This document shows positions 9,403-17,227 of a stretch of 61,504 bases of DNA, piece after piece. The notes beneath the pieces are model-generated. The model was not told the origin of the DNA. It saw nothing but the letters and a program-made list of their open reading frames with translations, and ran no database searches. The translations under genes were made by a program, and so were the position numbers. This DNA comes from CAWDMN01 sp963803155 (lineage in GTDB: Bacteria; Acidobacteriota; Terriglobia; Versatilivoradales; Versatilivoraceae): the NCBI GenBank assembly GCA_963803155.1, contig CAWDMN010000058.1, forward strand, positions 1 to 61,504. The letters run 5' to 3'. Numbering within the stretch: position 1 is the stretch's first letter; each line of letters starts with the position of its first letter.

Positions 9403-9609
9403 GAGGATTCACCCCTCTTTGTTGAGTGACTTATTGCCCATGACAAGTAATGAGCTTCATCGGCATTCGGCTGTCAGCTGTCAGCGATCACCCATTGCTT
9501 CCCAACAAAAACAAGATTCGAAATATTCCGCCAGGCGCCGCCTATTGCCGCCTAATAGCCGCCATTCGCAGCTTTCCCGCTTCTCGCCTCGGCTGGGAAT
9601 CGCGTAGAG
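9403..9609. other. Unusually long sucC-sucD spacer
   Basis: About 207 bases without a supportable gene lie between the sucC stop and the sucD start. The part near 9535-9570 repeats a GCCGCC motif (CCGCCTATTGCCGCCTAATAG). I see no clear terminator. The spacing argues against direct translational coupling of the two subunits. Confidence 0.5.
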
Positions 9610-10767
9610 TCATCTTGCCAGGGCCACTACTTTTTCCGCACCATCCTGCATACTATTCGCCACCGTCAATTTCAATCCAGAATTCCGCAGGATCTCCTGG
9701 CCTTTTTCCACGTTGGTTCCCTCCAGCCGAACCACTAAGGGAACTTTGAGATCCAATGACTGCGCGGCTTCAACGACACCTTGCGCCACAATGTCACAGC
9801 GCATGATGCCGCCAAAGATATTGATAAGTACAGCCTTGACATTAGCGTCCGAGAGAATGATGGAGAAGGCATTTTTCACTTGATTGGCCGTGGCCCCGCC
9901 TCCAACATCCAGGAAATTAGCCGGGGAACCGCCTGCCAGTTTGATAATATCCATGGTGGCCATGGCCAGACCCGCTCCATTCACCATGCATCCCACATTC
10001 CCATCCAGCTTGATGTAATTCAGCCCGTGACGGCTGGCTTCAATCTCGAGCGGATCTTCTTCATTGAGGTCGCGCAATTCCATGATTTCCGGATGGCGGT
10101 AGAGCGCATTGTCGTCGAAATTCAATTTGGCATCCAGGGCATAGAACTGGCCATCTTCCGTCAAAAGAAAGGGATTGATCTCCGCGAGTGAAGCATCCGT
10201 GGACTCAAAGGCACGGTATAAGGCCATCATAAATTCAACGGCCCGGTTGGCCAAGGGAGCGGAAAGGCCGATGCCAAAGGCCAGCTTTCGGGCCTGGAAG
10301 GGAGTCAAGCCCAGCCCGGGCTCGACGTGCTCTCTGATAATCAATTCAGGAGTCTCCGCCGCTACTTTTTCAATTTCCATCCCGCCCGCCTGGCTCGCCA
10401 TAAAAACAGGTTTAGCCACAGACCGGTCAATGACAATCCCCAGATAATATTCCGTCCGAATCTTTAATCCTTCTTCAATGAGGACCCGTTTCACTTCCCG
10501 GCCCGCCGGGCCGGTCTGCGCCGTCACTAGGATCTGGCCGAGCATCCTCCCGGCAATTTCCGCCGCTTCCTCGGGGGTTTGAGCAAGTTTGACGCCGCCG
10601 GCTTTTCCCCTTCCCCCCGCATGGATTTGAGCTTTGACGACTACCGTCCCTCCCAGTTTTTGAGCAATTTCGAAGGCTTCTCCCCCGGAAAAAGCGACCT
10701 CGCCTCGCGGGATAGCAACACCATGTTGGGCTAAGAGGGCCTTGGCCTGATATTCATGAATTTTCAT
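9610..10767 (-). CDS. sucC: Succinyl-CoA ligase, beta subunit
   Basis: The ATP-grasp subunit that binds nucleotide and succinate. The start at 10767 gives 385 residues beginning MKIHEYQAK, as in known SucC, with an AAGGGAG ribosome site about 9 bases upstream; the longer frame from 10797 adds ten unrelated residues. The ATP-grasp segment VVKAQIHAGGRGKAGGVK and the C-terminal NIFGGIMRCDIVAQG with LVVRLEGTN are intact. It lies upstream of sucD on the same strand. Confidence 0.96.
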   Translation of the reverse strand: MKIHEYQAKALLAQHGVAIPRGEVAFSGGEAFEIAQKLGGTVVVKAQIHAGGRGKAGGVKLAQTPEEAAEIAGRMLGQILVTAQTGPAGREVKRVLIEEGLKIRTEYYLGIVIDRSVAKPVFMASQAGGMEIEKVAAETPELIIREHVEPGLGLTPFQARKLAFGIGLSAPLANRAVEFMMALYRAFESTDASLAEINPFLLTEDGQFYALDAKLNFDDNALYRHPEIMELRDLNEEDPLEIEASRHGLNYIKLDGNVGCMVNGAGLAMATMDIIKLAGGSPANFLDVGGGATANQVKNAFSIILSDANVKAVLINIFGGIMRCDIVAQGVVEAAQSLDLKVPLVVRLEGTNVEKGQEILRNSGLKLTVANSMQDGAEKVVALAR

Positions 10768-10982
10768 GCACACACTCCCTTTGCTCAGGGAAATCAATTT
10801 CGGCTCAGTTAGTGTTGATCATCGAGAAGTCCAGCTTTTTCATTGTATTGCAAGTTGAAGGAAATGCAACCCGAATTGGCGCCAGAATGCGCAAAGAAGT
10901 TTCCTTCGCTCCATCCTGGCGACAAGATTGTCAACGGCATGGATTTTCCGCCCGCGTGTCCGCAAAACCATGACGAAGAACT

Positions 10983-11399
10983 TTAATTGACCGAGGGATT
11001 TTTTTTTGGTGGGACCACGACGTTGAGATAAACCTCGCGGACCATGATTCCATCCAGGTAAATCTGAATGGCATGCGGACCTTCTTCTTCAAAAACCACA
11101 TTGGCAAACACGGTGATATTATCCGCAAAGCCGCCCGCCGACAGGGAGAAGGCAGAGGGCTCGGTGGCAGCCACAATTTTGGAATGCTGAGGATTGACGA
11201 TTTTCAGTTGCGTAGTGTGATCTCCGTTTCCCACCCAATGATTGAGCACCATGAATTTCAGGATGGGGGCGGGAAGCATCTGCAGGAAGAAGTTCTGGAA
11301 GATCCCCATCACGCTCAATTTATTTCCAACTTCCAGGCGCACGTCATCCGCGACCAAAGAATATACCAACTGTGCGGTAGTCAAAGCAGAGTCAGCCAT
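10983..11399 (-). CDS. DUF6941-like protein of unknown function
   Basis: The 138-residue protein starts MADSALTTAQLV, with a strong AAGGAGG ribosome site directly upstream; the frame is open to 11465 but that part overlaps plsC. The segment LVADDVRLEVGNKLSVMGIFQNF resembles DUF6941 proteins, which share an opening ADDVR..GGKL..IG motif and a predicted beta-sandwich fold. No signal peptide or membrane segment is visible. Its ATG overlaps the end of plsC by 8 bases, so translation is probably coupled. The function is unknown. Confidence 0.7.
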   Translation of the reverse strand: MADSALTTAQLVYSLVADDVRLEVGNKLSVMGIFQNFFLQMLPAPILKFMVLNHWVGNGDHTTQLKIVNPQHSKIVAATEPSAFSLSAGGFADNITVFANVVFEEEGPHAIQIYLDGIMVREVYLNVVVPPKKNPSVN

Positions 11400-12138
11400 G
11401 GTTCTCCTCCTTGGCTGGAATTTCCAGCGGCTGATTTTCTTCCGGCAACCGGGAAGCAACGGCATCCCTGATTTTGGCCATAAGCGCGCCCACTTGACGA
11501 ACTTTCACTCCACGAACTTCCACCGGCGGATGGAAATAGACCTGAATCACGCCAGGATGGATTCGCCAAGAGGAAGGAGGCCAAATATTGTAGCTGCCGG
11601 AGATGGTGACCGGGAGGATGGGGATCTTCGCCTCCAATGCCATGAGGAATGGACCCCGCTTGAAGTCTCGCAGACGCCCGGTGCGCGTTCGCGTCCCCTC
11701 GGCAAAAATCAGGAATGAAGCACCGGCCTTTAATCTCTCCACCGCCCGGTTCATGGATTGCCGGGCCTTGATGCCGCTACCCCGATCCACAAAAACAAAA
11801 TCGGCAAAATACATCCCCAGGTTGATCATGGGCAGTTTCCACAATTCTTTTTTGACCATGAATCGCAAATCGCGGGGAATACAATTCATCAGGGCGGCCG
11901 GATCGAGATAACTCTGGTGGTTGGCCACAAATAAGTAATTCGCCCCGCTGGCAATATGATCGAGCCCCTCCACGTGCAATCGGATTCCCGACAGCCGCAT
12001 CCCGATCAAAAACATTTTTCGCCCGATGACATAGAGGGGACGAGGATCGTGGGTTAGAGCCGAATAGATCAGCGCAAAGGGCAGGGTCAGGCAGGCGAAT
12101 CCAAAACCGGCAATCAAACTGAGAAAAGTTCGAATCAT
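11392..12138 (-). CDS. plsC: 1-acyl-sn-glycerol-3-phosphate acyltransferase
   Basis: This inner-membrane enzyme adds the second acyl chain to lysophosphatidic acid to make phosphatidic acid. The 248 residues start with one or two hydrophobic segments (about 5-27). The catalytic NHxxxxD box is N73-H74 to D79 (NHQSYLD), and the glycerol-phosphate motif FAEGTRTR ends at about residue 152. It starts 4 bases after the stop of the upstream CheY-like gene and overlaps the DUF6941-like gene downstream, so the three are likely one transcript. Confidence 0.92.
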   Translation of the reverse strand: MIRTFLSLIAGFGFACLTLPFALIYSALTHDPRPLYVIGRKMFLIGMRLSGIRLHVEGLDHIASGANYLFVANHQSYLDPAALMNCIPRDLRFMVKKELWKLPMINLGMYFADFVFVDRGSGIKARQSMNRAVERLKAGASFLIFAEGTRTRTGRLRDFKRGPFLMALEAKIPILPVTISGSYNIWPPSSWRIHPGVIQVYFHPPVEVRGVKVRQVGALMAKIRDAVASRLPEENQPLEIPAKEENHG

Positions 12139-12142
12139 GAGA

Positions 12143-12520
12143 TCAGGAGGCTTTTTCCAAGAGGCTTTTAATCCGCGCCAGCAATTCTTCCTTGATGAAA
12201 GGCTTGCTTAAAATGTCACAGGCGCCCGCTTGCAGAGCGGTTTTCCGGTAAGCGGGATCAGAACTGCCTGTAAGCAATATGACGGGAGGAAGGTTGGGCA
12301 TTTTTGTTTCCCGCAAAATATTCAAAAGATCCAGCCCATTCAAATGCGGCATCATGGCGTCCAGCAACACCACATCAGGTTTATCCGATTGAATCCGGGC
12401 CAATGCCTCTTGAGCATAATTACAGGTGATGGATTGATACCCTTCGAATTGAAACATCAATCCCAACATGTTCAAAATGCCCGGATCATCGTCCACGATC
12501 AATATTTTTTTGCTGGCCAT
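12143..12520 (-). CDS. Single-domain response regulator (CheY-like)
   Basis: The 125-residue protein is a lone receiver domain. The acidic pocket is DDD at residues 10-12, the phosphoacceptor is D54 in VLLDAMMPHLNG, and the switch residues are in LLTGSSD and LSKPF. There is no output domain, so it must act by binding a partner or as a phosphate relay. Immediate neighbours are mpl upstream and plsC downstream; no kinase is adjacent. The nearest kinase gene is at 17.2-19.4 kb. Confidence 0.92.
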   Translation of the reverse strand: MASKKILIVDDDPGILNMLGLMFQFEGYQSITCNYAQEALARIQSDKPDVVLLDAMMPHLNGLDLLNILRETKMPNLPPVILLTGSSDPAYRKTALQAGACDILSKPFIKEELLARIKSLLEKAS

Positions 12521-12588
12521 AATATTTCTTTGGCTGAATGAATAAAGGGATTCCCAATTCGTATGCTAGGATACCTTTTCAAAAAGTT

Positions 12589-14019
12589 TTAATCAACCCT
12601 GCATTCAATCGCCTTCAGCAATTTTTGGTGGATGCCATCAAAACCGCCATTGGACATGATGACCACCTGATCGCCCGGCAGCAAACGCGGAACAATTCGA
12701 GCTACAATTGCATCGGCGCCCGCGGCCCGTTCCGCGGATACTCCCTGATTTTGCAGTTCGGACACTAACTTATTGACATCCAGCCGAAGGATCGGGTCGA
12801 GTTTTTCCGGAGCAAAGGGATTGCTGATGAGGACTTGATCGGCGGCTCCGAAAACCTTGCTGAGCTCGACTTGAAAAGTATTCCGGCGCGAGGTGGCGGA
12901 ACGAGGCTCAAAAATGGCCCAGATCCGGGCCTTGGGGAACCGGGCCCGAACCGCCTGAAGGGTCTCGCGAATGGCCGTGGGGTGATGCGCAAAATCGTCA
13001 TATACGGTGATCCCCCGCGCCACGCCCCGCACTTCCAAACGCCTCTTCACATTTTTGAATTCGCGCAATCCATCAGCGATTGTCCCGGATGAAACGCCCA
13101 ACGAATCCGCGCAGGCGATGGCGGCCAGAACATTCTTCACGTTAAAAATCCCCGCCAGGGGCACGTCCAGTTCGGCATAGTGCTTTCCATTTTTTAATGC
13201 AACAAAATGCGTACCCTCGGGAGCGTGGCAAATCTCGGAGCCCCGCCAAATGGGATCCTCGCCCAATCCATAGGATATTACGTCGCAAAAGGCCCGAGCG
13301 CTCAAACCGCGCACCGCTTCATCATCCCAACCCGCAAATAACTTTCCAGCGGACGGGATAATATTGATTAATCTGCGAAAACTAGTCTTGACGGACTCAA
13401 AATCCGGAAAGATATCCGCATGATCATATTCGCAATTATTCAGAATCACCCAGTCGGGAAGATAATGCAGGAATTTGGATCCCTTATCAAAAAAGGCAGT
13501 GTCATATTCGTCTCCTTCCACCACAAAGAGGCGGCCCGCCCCCAGTTTATAACTTCCGCCGAAATTTTCCGCGATGCCTCCAATCAGGAACCCAGGCTTC
13601 AGCCCGGCAAATTCCAACAGCCAGGCAATCAATGCGGTGGTGGTGGTTTTCCCATGCGTGCCGGCCACTACAATGCTCTGCCGGCCTCGAATAAAAAGAT
13701 CTTTCACCACCTCAGGCAGGGAGGCATACCGGATTTTTCGATTCAATGTCGTTTCCGCCTCCGGGTTTCCTCTTGAAATGGCATTGCCCACCACAACCAG
13801 ATCGGGGTGGGCGGCCATCAAATTCGACTCTGAAAATCCTCGAAAAACCGGGATTCCTAATTTCTCCAAAAATGTCGACATAGGCGGGTAAACATTTTGA
13901 TCGGATCCAGTCACTTCAAATCCACGCTCTCGCAACATCCCGGCCAGAGAGGCCATGGCGGTGCCACAAATGCCGATTAGATGAATCCGTTTGATGGTTC
14001 CGAGTGATTGTTCAAGCAT
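12589..14019 (-). CDS. mpl: UDP-MurNAc:tripeptide ligase (Mpl)
   Basis: Mpl joins the recycled tripeptide L-Ala-gamma-D-Glu-meso-A2pm to UDP-MurNAc, returning wall fragments to peptidoglycan synthesis. The 476 residues show the Mur ligase layout: N-terminal Rossmann segment IHLIGICGTAMASLAGML, ATP loop GTHGKTTT at 120-127, and the Mpl-type stretch EGDEYDTAFFDKGSKF. The latter separates it from MurC. The gene follows an LD-carboxypeptidase gene on the same strand, which acts in the same recycling pathway. Confidence 0.94.
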   Translation of the reverse strand: MLEQSLGTIKRIHLIGICGTAMASLAGMLRERGFEVTGSDQNVYPPMSTFLEKLGIPVFRGFSESNLMAAHPDLVVVGNAISRGNPEAETTLNRKIRYASLPEVVKDLFIRGRQSIVVAGTHGKTTTTALIAWLLEFAGLKPGFLIGGIAENFGGSYKLGAGRLFVVEGDEYDTAFFDKGSKFLHYLPDWVILNNCEYDHADIFPDFESVKTSFRRLINIIPSAGKLFAGWDDEAVRGLSARAFCDVISYGLGEDPIWRGSEICHAPEGTHFVALKNGKHYAELDVPLAGIFNVKNVLAAIACADSLGVSSGTIADGLREFKNVKRRLEVRGVARGITVYDDFAHHPTAIRETLQAVRARFPKARIWAIFEPRSATSRRNTFQVELSKVFGAADQVLISNPFAPEKLDPILRLDVNKLVSELQNQGVSAERAAGADAIVARIVPRLLPGDQVVIMSNGGFDGIHQKLLKAIECRVD

Positions 14020-14058
14020 TTGGTCTCTGTTTTATTTATGAATTTGATGGATGGATTC

Positions 14059-15021
14059 TCAACTGACTGCCCCCTCCAAAAACTCAAGGGAGCGGGCCTC
14101 CGCATCCATTCTGACGCGAATGCCGAAAGGCAAGGTCAGCATTCCCTGTCGCGCATGGCCTGAGGGAACTCCAAAAAGAATCGGAAAATGGTAATCTCTC
14201 AGAATGTCAAAGAGGATTTCCTGCAAACGGAAAGGCTGATCCGATGAAGGCAGACAGCCCATCATTTCTCCAAAAATAATGCCGTGGATTTTTTCCAGCT
14301 TCCCCCCCAATTTCAGCTGCATCATCATCCGGTCTACCTGGTACGGCTTGGCATCGATATCTTCAAGAAAGAGAATCCGGCCCTCTGTTATCGGCTCGTA
14401 AGGCGTCCCTTGAAGCGCAGTCAAAAGAGAAAGGCACCCTCCGCTCAAGATCCCCTCCGCGCTTCCCCCGCGCAAAACTTCAAAATCCCGGGATGAGATA
14501 ATTTGCCCAGGAGAGGTCCTGGTCAGACAATCCCAAAAAACCTGGCGATCATAAGCCTTCTCGCCGCGGGAAAACTCAAAGGATACCATTGGGCCGTGAA
14601 AACAATTCATCCCACATTGCTGCTCCAAAAATTGCAGTAAAACCGTAGTGTCGCTGTATCCCATGAAAATTTTCGGATGAGACCGAATGTTTGCTGGCTC
14701 GAGCAAAGGCAAAAGGTAATGGCAGCCATACCCTCCACGGGCACAAATTATCGCATCCACTTCGGGATCGGCAAACATCTCCAGCAAATTCCCGGCCCGC
14801 CATGCATGACTCCCGGCAAAGTAAATCTGCCGGTCAAATACCGAATCGGAATACTTCACCCTAAAGCCCAGCCCTTCCAGTTCGTGGACTCCCTGCATAA
14901 ATGACTCTTGGTTTGCAGGGCTGGCGGGAGCTACGACACCAATCGTAGCTCCGGATTTCAATGCCTGGGGTTTAATCATAGCTGTATTCGAATCAATGGA
15001 AGCAATCATGTTGATTTCCAA
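14059..15021 (-). CDS. ldcA: LD-carboxypeptidase (peptidase S66)
   Basis: This cytoplasmic enzyme removes the terminal D-alanine from murein tetrapeptide, producing the tripeptide that Mpl uses. The 320 residues carry the family motifs: GVVAPASP near residue 28, ARGGYGCHYLLP near 94, and the nucleophile S123 in MGYSDTT. The catalytic Glu (LFLEDIDAKPYQVDRMM) and His (FGVPSGHARQGMLTLPFG) regions follow. Starts at Met1, Met5 (15009) or Met15 are all possible. It lies 39 bases upstream of mpl, supporting a recycling pair. Confidence 0.92.
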   Translation of the reverse strand: MEINMIASIDSNTAMIKPQALKSGATIGVVAPASPANQESFMQGVHELEGLGFRVKYSDSVFDRQIYFAGSHAWRAGNLLEMFADPEVDAIICARGGYGCHYLLPLLEPANIRSHPKIFMGYSDTTVLLQFLEQQCGMNCFHGPMVSFEFSRGEKAYDRQVFWDCLTRTSPGQIISSRDFEVLRGGSAEGILSGGCLSLLTALQGTPYEPITEGRILFLEDIDAKPYQVDRMMMQLKLGGKLEKIHGIIFGEMMGCLPSSDQPFRLQEILFDILRDYHFPILFGVPSGHARQGMLTLPFGIRVRMDAEARSLEFLEGAVS

Positions 15022-15349
15022 CCTTCAAAGAACAATAGCATGTCCCTCAATTCGCGGATTCGCGACTGGCACACTCTCATCCTCCGGGCCTGTTCTACTT
15101 CTGGTGAACTCATCCCGGAAAATCTGAAAGGGAAGCAGCCCATGACACAAAACCGCGGGAAAAGAATGACAGTCCGCCGCAAGTTCGACACCACTTCGAA
15201 ACCTCTGACATTGGCCTGAAGCCGCTTTGCCTTCAGGCACAAAAATCCGTCTCTCTGAATTTTTGAAGAAAGGACTACCCGCTGCTTTTCCCGAGAAAAG
15301 CACTTCCCTCTCCTTGTATCTTCGAGGATAAGCGAGCCAGAAGTGAAAA
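15022..15349. other. Intergenic stretch, no gene seen
   Basis: About 330 bases between the ldcA start and the DUF1992 gene stop. A short hairpin GCCTGAAG...CTTCAGGC lies at about 15216-15240 but has no T-run beside it. It probably holds the ldcA promoter; I cannot place it. Confidence 0.4.
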
Positions 15350-15724
15350 TCAATCTTGTTTCGTGAGTTTTCGGGCTACGGCGGGACCATATTGCTGAGC
15401 AAGTTCCAGATGGGCGGGGCTCTTTCGCAGCAAATTTAATCGGGTGACGAGAAAGTTGAGGTGACGGATATGCCGGATTTTCTCCTGTTCATCATCAATC
15501 CCCCTCAATATATCTTGCAGCCTCATAATTTCCTTATGCAATTCCAATTCCGGGGGGAGACAACCGGCATTTTTCAAAACTTTATAAGCCATCCGCAAAT
15601 CTTCTGGAACCCCGGCATCGTCATCCATCGATAGAGGCTTGCCTGAACCTGGAAGATCATCGAAAGCCCCCTGTTCTTGGGCTTCCCGGATTTTTCGTTC
15701 GGCGATTTGTTCAAAAAGAGACAT
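15350..15724 (-). CDS. DUF1992 family protein
   Basis: The 124-residue protein matches DUF1992, also found in the eukaryotic DNAJC28 protein. Typical segments are FEQIAERKIREAQEQGAFDD, LPGSGKPL, and a mainly helical C-terminal half (MAYKVLKNAGCLPPELELHKEI). No signal peptide or membrane segment is seen. The molecular role is not established. It stands alone between two larger intergenic stretches. Confidence 0.88.
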   Translation of the reverse strand: MSLFEQIAERKIREAQEQGAFDDLPGSGKPLSMDDDAGVPEDLRMAYKVLKNAGCLPPELELHKEIMRLQDILRGIDDEQEKIRHIRHLNFLVTRLNLLRKSPAHLELAQQYGPAVARKLTKQD

Positions 15725-15841
15725 AGCAATTCAATGCGATGGAGGCGGGATGCCCCGTTCCGCTCTGCCGCCAGCTTCGTTCTCTTTCCCGCCGTGAGGG
15801 CACGGCGCCTCGGTCACCCCTGATTTATGACCGGAGATTTT

Positions 15842-17227
15842 CTATCCCGCATCTTGATAAGCCCGCAATTTCCGATACAGAGTCTTGGGAGTGATCCCCA
15901 GCATTTCAGCCGCTCTCCCCCTATGCCATTTCACTTTTTCCAGAGTAGCAAGAATTTGCTCTTTTTCCAAATCGGCCAGCGATTTGGCTTGACCGGGGAC
16001 TGAGCGATCAAAGCTGGCTTCAGGCAGAGGCAATGATAGTTTTTTGTTTTGGCTAATTTCCGCCGGCAGATAGTCAGGGGTAATCCGGCCTCGTGCGCAA
16101 AGGACCAGCGCCCGTTCTACAACGTTGCGAAGTTCGCGAACGTTTCCGGGCCAGCGGTACTGGCGGCAACATTCCAGGGTGTCCGGCGAAATTTCCACGC
16201 TGCGCTCCTTGGCCATCTGTTTGAGGAAATGATCTACCAACAGGGGAATATCCTCTACTCGCTCCCGTAAAGGCGGTATCTCTATGGTCACGGTATTGAC
16301 CCGATACAACAGATCCTGACGAAAACGATTCTGCTCCACCTCTTCCATCAAATTCTTATTGGTGGCGGCAATCAAGCGGATATCCACTTTGACCTGTTTG
16401 GTCCCGCCGACGCGGAAAAAAGATTTGGTTTCCAAGACCCTCAGGAGCTTGACCTGGAGCCGCGGACTGAGTTCTCCAATCTCGTCCAGAAAAAGGCTCC
16501 CCGAATCCGCCAGTTCGAAAAGACCCAATTTGGAAGAATCGGCACTGGTAAAAGCGCCCTTTTCATAGCCGAACATCTCACTTTCCAACAAGGTTTCTTG
16601 AATTGCGCCGCAATTGATGTCAATGAAGGGACCGCTTCGGCGAGTGGAAAGCCGGTGCAGAGATTGGGCGATCAGCTCTTTCCCCACGCCGCTTTCCCCG
16701 GCGATCAATACGTTGGAGGCGGTTCTGGCCACGCGTTCCACAAATCCCAACAATTCCAACATCTTCGGTGCTTGAGTGATAAAGGCTGGCGCCCCTTCCT
16801 TCCGGCTCAAGCGGGCATGCAATTGCTGGTTCTCCTTCTCAAGAAAACCTTTCTCATAAGCTTTGTGGATCAACACATCCAGTTCTTCAATCTTGCAGGG
16901 TTTGGTCAGGTAGTCATAGGCGCCGCCTTTCAAGGCTTCGATGGCGGTTTCCAGGGTGGCGTGCCCCGTGAGCATGATGACTTCGGGCGCGGGAGTATTG
17001 GCTTTGAGTATTTTCAAGGCCTCCATGCCGGTCAGGTTTGGCATCTGGATATCCATGACCACTACATCAAAGTCAGTCTGATCGCAGATTTCGACGGCGC
17101 TTCGGCCATCACGAACCACCGAAACTTCAAAGTTCCGCCGGGCCAATTCCTTGTGCAGAATCAAACTGAAATTAGCTTCGTCTTCGGCGATGAGAACGCG
17201 TATTCTTTTATTATTCGTGCTTGTCAT
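15842..17227 (-). CDS. Sigma-54-dependent response regulator (NtrC family)
   Basis: The 461 residues hold three domains. A receiver (1-125, phosphoacceptor D59) is followed by a sigma-54-interacting AAA+ domain (about 148-385) with Walker A GESGVGKE at 177-184 and Walker B GSLFLDEI at 243-250. A Fis-type helix-turn-helix (about 425-455, RGRAAEMLGITPKTLYRKL) ends the protein. It should activate sigma-54 promoters when phosphorylated. The loop that contacts sigma-54, normally GAFTGA, reads GAFTSA (224-229). Its ATG overlaps the stop of the upstream histidine kinase by 4 bases, so this is a two-component pair. The targets are unknown. Confidence 0.94.
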   Translation of the reverse strand: MTSTNNKRIRVLIAEDEANFSLILHKELARRNFEVSVVRDGRSAVEICDQTDFDVVVMDIQMPNLTGMEALKILKANTPAPEVIMLTGHATLETAIEALKGGAYDYLTKPCKIEELDVLIHKAYEKGFLEKENQQLHARLSRKEGAPAFITQAPKMLELLGFVERVARTASNVLIAGESGVGKELIAQSLHRLSTRRSGPFIDINCGAIQETLLESEMFGYEKGAFTSADSSKLGLFELADSGSLFLDEIGELSPRLQVKLLRVLETKSFFRVGGTKQVKVDIRLIAATNKNLMEEVEQNRFRQDLLYRVNTVTIEIPPLRERVEDIPLLVDHFLKQMAKERSVEISPDTLECCRQYRWPGNVRELRNVVERALVLCARGRITPDYLPAEISQNKKLSLPLPEASFDRSVPGQAKSLADLEKEQILATLEKVKWHRGRAAEMLGITPKTLYRKLRAYQDAG

